NCBI RefSeq assembly: GCF_002257665.1
Contig: NZ_MQWB01000001.1
Coordinates: 556,502 to 620,501, forward strand
Length of the DNA stretch: 64,000 nucleotides
Direction of reading: 5' to 3'
DNA from: Rubricoccus marinus
Lineage (GTDB): Bacteria; Bacteroidota; Rhodothermia; Rhodothermales; Rubricoccaceae
Shown here: one piece after another, positions 60,441 through 64,000 of the stretch
Position numbering within the stretch: the stretch's first letter is position 1
Layout of the letters: every line of letters begins with the position of its first letter
Translations under genes and position numbers: made by a program
The notes under the pieces: model-generated
The model's input: only the letters and a program-made list of their open reading frames with translations
What the model was told of the DNA's origin: nothing
Databases searched by the model: none

Positions 60441-60526
60441 TGTCATCGCGAGGAGCGCAGCGACGCGGCGATCTCGTCACTCAGCGCTCGGCGGCACGAG
60501 ATCGCCGCGCTTCGCTCGCGATGACA
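60441..60526. repeat. 86-base palindromic REP/MITE-like element
   Basis: Left arm 60441-60477 starts TGTCATCGCGAG and ends GGCGATCTCGT; right arm 60496-60526 starts ACGAGATCGCC and ends CTCGCGATGACA. Arms pair almost fully (37 against 31 bases, six unpaired) around an 18-base loop. Elements with this TGTCATCGCGAG...GCGATCTCGT pattern are widespread in unrelated bacteria, from my recollection. Lies in the gap between DUF305 and the copper operon end. One further word is at 60411. Confidence 0.75.
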
Positions 60527-60562
60527 ACATCCTGGGGTTCATTAGGCGGTCCATGCGCGCCG

Positions 60563-60580
60563 CGCCAGAGGCCTCTGGCG
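60563..60580. terminator. Word palindrome at the end of the copper operon
   Basis: CGCCAGAGGCCTCTGGCG (tail-to-tail) lies three bases beyond the merR stop on the minus strand. Confidence 0.6.
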
Positions 60581-60583
60581 GGG

Positions 60584-60976
60584 TTAGCCCGCGATCTCGT
60601 TCAGGATGGGGCAGTCCTCGCGCGCCGTGTCCTCGCCGCCGCAGGCGTTGACGAGCCGCGCCAGCTTGTGCCTCTGGCGCTCCAGGTCGGCGATTTGCGC
60701 TTCGGTCTCGCGGAGCCTGTCTCGCGCGGCGTCGCGGACGGCCGCGGCGTCGGCCTGGGGCGAGGCGTTCCACGAGAGGATGGCGGCGGTCTCGGCGAGC
60801 GTGAAGCCGAGCGCCTTGGCCCGCGCGATAGCCGAGAGCCGCCCGGCGGCCTCCGGACCGTAGTCGCGGAAGCCGCCCGACGTGCGCGGCGGGGCGGGCA
60901 ACAGGCCCCGCTTCTCGTAAAAGCGGATCGTGTCCACCGAGACGCCAGAGGCCTCGGCGAGGGCGCCGATGGTCAT
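60584..60976 (-). CDS. CueR-like MerR-family metal-responsive regulator
   Basis: 130 residues. N-terminal winged HTH MTIGALAEASGVSVDTIRFYEKRGLLPAPPRTSGGFRDYG, dimerisation helix, and a metal loop with Cys112 (NACGGE) and Cys122 (DCPIL), similar to the two-Cys loop of CueR-type copper and silver sensors. CueR has C-x7-C; here it is C-x9-C. The start overlaps the DUF411 stop by ATGA, so both are co-translated. Likely activates its own operon with the multicopper oxidase on copper stress. Confidence 0.87.
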   Translation of the reverse strand: MTIGALAEASGVSVDTIRFYEKRGLLPAPPRTSGGFRDYGPEAAGRLSAIARAKALGFTLAETAAILSWNASPQADAAAVRDAARDRLRETEAQIADLERQRHKLARLVNACGGEDTAREDCPILNEIAG

Positions 60977-61518
60977 CCCTGCGTCGGCGTGGAGCCCTCG
61001 ATGGACGCGTAGACCGAGGCCTCGCCGGTCTTGTCGAGGATCAGCACGTTGTAGGGCTGGCGGAGGTCGCCCTGCTCCATGCCGGGCGAGCCGAGGGGCA
61101 TGCCGGGGACGCTCAGGCCTCTGGCGTCGGGCTTCTCGGCGAGGAGTTGGCGGATGGGCTCGGCGGGGACGTGGCCCTCGATGACGTAGCCCTCGACGGT
61201 CGCGGTGTGGCACGAGCCGAGGTCCGCAGGGACGCCGAGGCTGTCTTTGACGGCGGCCATGTTCTGCACGTCGCGGTTGACGACCTGGAAGCCCTCTTTC
61301 TCCAGGTACTCGCCCCAGAGCGAGCAGCAGCCGCAGGTCGGCGATTTGTAGACGGTCACGAGCGGGCCGTCGGCGGAGGTCGGCACGATGGGCGTGTCGG
61401 CGGTGGCCGCTGGCGTGGCCGGCGTGGCGGTGTCGACGGGCTCGGGCGCGTCGTCGGGCTGGCAGGCCGCCAGGGGGAGAAGCGCGGCGAGGGCCAGAAG
61501 GCGGAAAGAGGACGTCAT
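60973..61518 (-). CDS. DUF411 metal-binding lipoprotein
   Basis: 181 residues. Signal MTSSFRLLALAALLPLAAC with lipobox, a Thr/Ala/Pro linker, then the DUF411 core: VTVYKSPTCGCCSLWGEYLEKEGF with the TCGCC cysteines, LGVPADLGSCHTATVEGYVIEGHVPAEPIRQLL, and GLSVPGMPLGSPGME. A periplasmic copper-binding protein. Second-to-last gene of the copper operon; ATGA overlap with the regulator. Confidence 0.9.
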   Translation of the reverse strand: MTSSFRLLALAALLPLAACQPDDAPEPVDTATPATPAATADTPIVPTSADGPLVTVYKSPTCGCCSLWGEYLEKEGFQVVNRDVQNMAAVKDSLGVPADLGSCHTATVEGYVIEGHVPAEPIRQLLAEKPDARGLSVPGMPLGSPGMEQGDLRQPYNVLILDKTGEASVYASIEGSTPTQG

Positions 61519-61550
61519 GGTGTTGGGGGTTGAGAACGAAAGCTAGGGAA

Positions 61551-61570
61551 GGCCTCTGGCGCTAGAGGCC
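61551..61570. repeat. Variant word palindrome between oxidase and DUF411
   Basis: GGCCTCTGGCGCTAGAGGCC, one arm with CTAGAGG, about midway in the 76-base gap inside the operon. Confidence 0.6.
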
Positions 61571-61594
61571 GGGCGGGGTTGAGCGCGATGCCGT

Positions 61595-63028
61595 TTAGAG
61601 CGTGATGCCGTCGCGGGCGGCGGCTTCGGCACCTACGCGGCGGGCGACGGTCCCGGCGGGGTGGTCCCACCAGCCGGGGTCGGCGTCGTAGGCGACGGGG
61701 GTGGGGCGGACTTTCAGGTTGGTGTACATCCCACCCATGGTGATGTATCCGAAGGGGCCCTGTTGGCCCACCATCGGGATGGAGTTGTCCGGAACGGACA
61801 TGTGGCCCATTTCGATGTGGCGGCCGTGCTCGTCCATCCCGGCCTCGCCCATCGTGGCGTAGCCGGGCGCCAGAGGCTGCACGGCGCGGTCCAGCCTGCG
61901 GCTGTCGACGCCGGTCGTGTTGGGCACGTCGTGGCCCATCTGGTTCATCACGTGGTGCGTCATGTGGCAGTGCAGCGCCCAGTCGCCGAGCGCGTCGGCC
62001 ACGAACTCGACGGTGCGGGTCGCGCCGACGGGCACGAGGACGGTGCTCTCGGGCCACTGGGCGCTGGCGGGGATCGGGCCGCCATCGGTCGCGACCGTTT
62101 TCCACGCGTGGCCGTGGACGTGGATGGGGTGGTGGTCCATCGGCGAGAGGTTGCCGAAGCGGATCCGCACGCGGTCGTTGTGACCCACGACGAGCGGGGC
62201 GGTCCCGGGGTAGGCCTGCCCGTTCATGGTGAGCAGGTTGAAGTCGCTCATCACGTTGGGGTCCGGGCGGCTCGTGCCCGGCTCCACGTACCACTCGTGG
62301 AGCATGATCGCGATGTCGCGGTCCACGCCTCTGGCGCCAGAGGCCTTCGGGTGCACGATGAACATGCCCGTCAGGCCGAGCGCGATCTGCGTCATCTCGT
62401 CGTGATGGGCGTGGTACATGAACGTCCCGTTCTGCTTGAGCGGGAACGCGTAGAGGAACGTCTCGCCCGGCCCGATCACGGGTTGGCTGAGACCGCCCAC
62501 GCCGTCCATCCCGCTTGGCAGGAAGACGCCGTGCCAGTGGACCGTCGTTGGCGTGGACAGGTTGTTCGTGACGTAGATCCGCACGTCGTCGCCCTCGACG
62601 CCTTCGAATGTGGGGCCGTGGACCTCGCCGTTGTAGCCCCAGCAGGTGGCGGTCAGGCCGGGCGCGAACGTGTGCTCCACCTCGCCCACGGTCAGGTGGT
62701 AGACCCACGCACCGTCGTCGGCGCGGCGCCCGGTGATGGAGGAGCCGTTGGGGGTGTAGACGCGGGCGGGGCGGTCGCCCTGCCACTTCGTGGCGAGGGA
62801 CTGGGGATTGGGGGCTGGGGACTGGAAAGCCGGCCGGGCGCCAGAGGCCTCTGGCGTGGTCGCGGAGGTGGGCGCCGCCTCTGGCGCGAGGGTGGTGTCG
62901 CGGGCGGTGAGGGAGTCGGCGGCGGCTTCGGGGTCCCAGCGGACCGGGAGCGCGGCGGCGCGGCGGCCGCCGAGGGCGAAGCCGCCAATCGCGGCGGCGC
63001 CAGAGGCGAGGAGGTCGCGTCGGTTCAT
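61595..63028 (-). CDS. Tat-exported multicopper oxidase (copper resistance type)
   Basis: 477 residues. Twin-arginine signal MNRRDLLASGAAAIGGFALGG from ATG 63028. A low-complexity Ala/Pro/Ser linker (about 40-80) includes two kinds of repeat: word peptides (APEAAP, TPEASGARP) and a G-rich string read as SPAPNPQSLATK. Copper ligands: HWHG, YHAHHDEM, HHPIHVHGH and the C-terminal HCHMTHHVMNQM with type 1 Cys. The C-terminal Met/His-rich tail (EMGHMSV) suits Cu(I). Oxidises Cu(I) in the periplasm, probably for copper tolerance. Follows TolC by 11 bases. Confidence 0.92.
   Translation of the reverse strand: MNRRDLLASGAAAIGGFALGGRRAAALPVRWDPEAAADSLTARDTTLAPEAAPTSATTPEASGARPAFQSPAPNPQSLATKWQGDRPARVYTPNGSSITGRRADDGAWVYHLTVGEVEHTFAPGLTATCWGYNGEVHGPTFEGVEGDDVRIYVTNNLSTPTTVHWHGVFLPSGMDGVGGLSQPVIGPGETFLYAFPLKQNGTFMYHAHHDEMTQIALGLTGMFIVHPKASGARGVDRDIAIMLHEWYVEPGTSRPDPNVMSDFNLLTMNGQAYPGTAPLVVGHNDRVRIRFGNLSPMDHHPIHVHGHAWKTVATDGGPIPASAQWPESTVLVPVGATRTVEFVADALGDWALHCHMTHHVMNQMGHDVPNTTGVDSRRLDRAVQPLAPGYATMGEAGMDEHGRHIEMGHMSVPDNSIPMVGQQGPFGYITMGGMYTNLKVRPTPVAYDADPGWWDHPAGTVARRVGAEAAARDGITL
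62792..62825. repeat. G-rich GGGGACT-type string within the oxidase gene
   Basis: Runs of four or five G separated by ATT, CT and ACT (GGGGATTGGGGGCTGGGGAC at the centre), related to the element at 20615. In frame within the linker, so tolerated there. Capable of a G-quadruplex on the plus (template) strand. Confidence 0.6.
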
Positions 63029-63039
63029 AGCGGTGCGGG

Positions 63040-64000
63040 TCAATGGCCCGCCTCGGGCGCGGGCATGGCGCCAGAGGCGGAGGGCAGGGCGGAGGCGCCG
63101 AGGTCGGGCATCCGGCCGGCGAGGAGGGCGTCGAGGTCGGTCCGGGCGTCCCAGTAGGCCGCGAGGGCGTCGGCGTAGCGTCGGGCAGCGTCGGCCTCGG
63201 CCTCTTGCGCGAGGAGCAGGCCGAAAACGCCGGTCTGCATGGCGTTGTACTGGCGGAGGGTCTGGGCCGTGAGGTCGGCGCGGAGCGCCAGGAGCACGCG
63301 TTGGTACTGGAGCGCGACGCGGCGCGTGGCGCCCAGCCGGGAGGCGAGCACGCGCGTGGCCGAGCGCACGTCGACGGCCGTCGCGGCGTAGTCGGCGCGG
63401 GCGCGGCGGAGCTCGGCGTGGAGGGCGGCGCGGCGGGCCTGGCCCTGGTCGAACAGGGGGAGCACGATCTCGGCCTCGGGGCCGGCTTCCCACTCGCCGT
63501 CCTCGCGTTCGAGTTCGCCGCCGAGTTCGAGGTCGGGCAGGATCGCAGCGCCTCTGGCGAGTCCGAGGCGCCCGGCGACGGCCTCGGCGTCGTAGCGGGC
63601 GGCCTGGAGCGCGAGGCTGGACTCGAGCGCGCGCGCTTCGAGCGCGGCCACGTCGAGCGTTTCGCCAGAGGCCTCTGGTGTGTCTGCCTCTGGCGAGACG
63701 GGTTGCGCCAGAGGCTCGTCGTCCGGGACCGGCATCAGGCGGCCACCCAGCCGGTAGTCGCTGGCGGAGAGCCCCATCGTGCGGGTCAGTCTCTCGCGCG
63801 ATTCCATCGCGGCCTGTTCGGCCAGGACGAGGTCCAGCCGGGTCCCTTCGTAGCGGGCCTGCTCGGCGAGCACGTCGGCGGCGGGGATCGTCCCGGCTTC
63901 GCGCAAGAGGAGCGCGGCGGTGTAGGCGGCCTCGGCGCGGGCGGTGATCTCGGTCTGGAACGACAGGCGGAGGCGGTCGGCCTGGGCGCGCGTGTAGGCG
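63040..64000 (-). CDS. TolC-family outer-membrane efflux protein (5' part beyond window)
   Basis: The C-terminal 320 residues are present; the frame is open to the right edge. Long coiled-coil helices with heptad patterns (ALEARALESSLALQAARYDAEAVAGRLG, AALHAELRRARADYAATAVDVRSATRVLASR, QEAEADAARRYADALAAYWDARTDLDALLAG) and short strands (LPDLELGGELERE, EAEIVLPLFDQG) are typical of TolC/CusC relatives. Words lie in the variable insertion after LAQPVSPEADTPEASGE. Linked to the multicopper oxidase, so it probably belongs to a copper or silver RND exporter. Confidence 0.85.
   Translation of the reverse strand, partial: AYTRAQADRLRLSFQTEITARAEAAYTAALLLREAGTIPAADVLAEQARYEGTRLDLVLAEQAAMESRERLTRTMGLSASDYRLGGRLMPVPDDEPLAQPVSPEADTPEASGETLDVAALEARALESSLALQAARYDAEAVAGRLGLARGAAILPDLELGGELEREDGEWEAGPEAEIVLPLFDQGQARRAALHAELRRARADYAATAVDVRSATRVLASRLGATRRVALQYQRVLLALRADLTAQTLRQYNAMQTGVFGLLLAQEAEADAARRYADALAAYWDARTDLDALLAGRMPDLGASALPSASGAMPAPEAGH

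Overview
The window looks like a piece of chromosome from a GC-rich marine member of the Rhodothermota, most likely near Rubricoccus/Rubrivirga. The inference rests on very high GC, type IX secretion genes (PorU, PorV, C-terminal sorting domains), a TonB-dependent receptor with a carboxypeptidase-regulatory-like N-terminus, a DUF5916 protein, and Bacteroidota-type promoter elements of the form TAnnTTnG. No plasmid, phage, CRISPR or classical transposon was seen. It reads as ordinary housekeeping and envelope DNA, apart from an extraordinary repeat.

The dominant signal is a short word, CGCCAGAGGC (reverse GCCTCTGGCG). A hand count of its core (GCCAGAGG or CCTCTGGC) gives about 265 copies in 64 kb, roughly one per 240 bases, against about five expected at this base composition. 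Single copies sit inside genes in several reading frames and are read mainly as PEA, ARG, QR, PLA or ASG. Paired copies form perfect palindromes between genes, very often starting on or just after a stop codon. The layout resembles DNA-uptake sequences of Neisseria and Pasteurellaceae or cyanobacterial HIP1, but the word is a different one.

Layout. 1-7.6 kb: secreted M14 peptidase, FucP-type sugar permease, DUF202 protein, pullulanase-like lipoprotein, MoaD-like protein. 7.7-17.7 kb: SDR oxidoreductase, MarC protein, a probably foreign secreted protein, TonB receptor, KaiC-like ATPase with a long Pro/Ala linker, DusB, tandem-DUF302 lipoprotein. 17.8-26.2 kb: core metabolism (efp, accB, accC, gcvH, guaA), a quinone oxidoreductase and an SLC12-like transporter. 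26.2-37.5 kb: two paralogous lipoproteins, DUF5916 protein, a periplasmic binding protein with TPRs, MBL hydrolase, a T9SS cargo, an unusual two-gene signalling pair, and a TPR-HTH regulator. 37.8-49.6 kb: porU, porV, a small secreted protein, a VTE5-VTE6-like fusion, a dicarboxylate symporter, a TPR protein, and a T9SS metalloprotease. 49.6-54.8 kb: tRNA-Arg(CCG), ccmC-ccmD-ccmE-DUF1499 operon, coaE, polysaccharide deacetylase, choice-of-anchor-B lipoprotein. 55-64 kb: alcohol dehydrogenase, a small DUF559 cassette bounded by 45-base inverted repeats, DUF302, sialidase-fold lipoprotein, CPA1 antiporter, DUF305, and a copper-handling operon (TolC, multicopper oxidase, DUF411, CueR-like MerR) that runs off the right edge.

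The most interesting things to follow are the word and its palindromes as a possible uptake, methylation or terminator system, and the DUF559 cassette at 56204-56665 as a possible miniature mobile unit.
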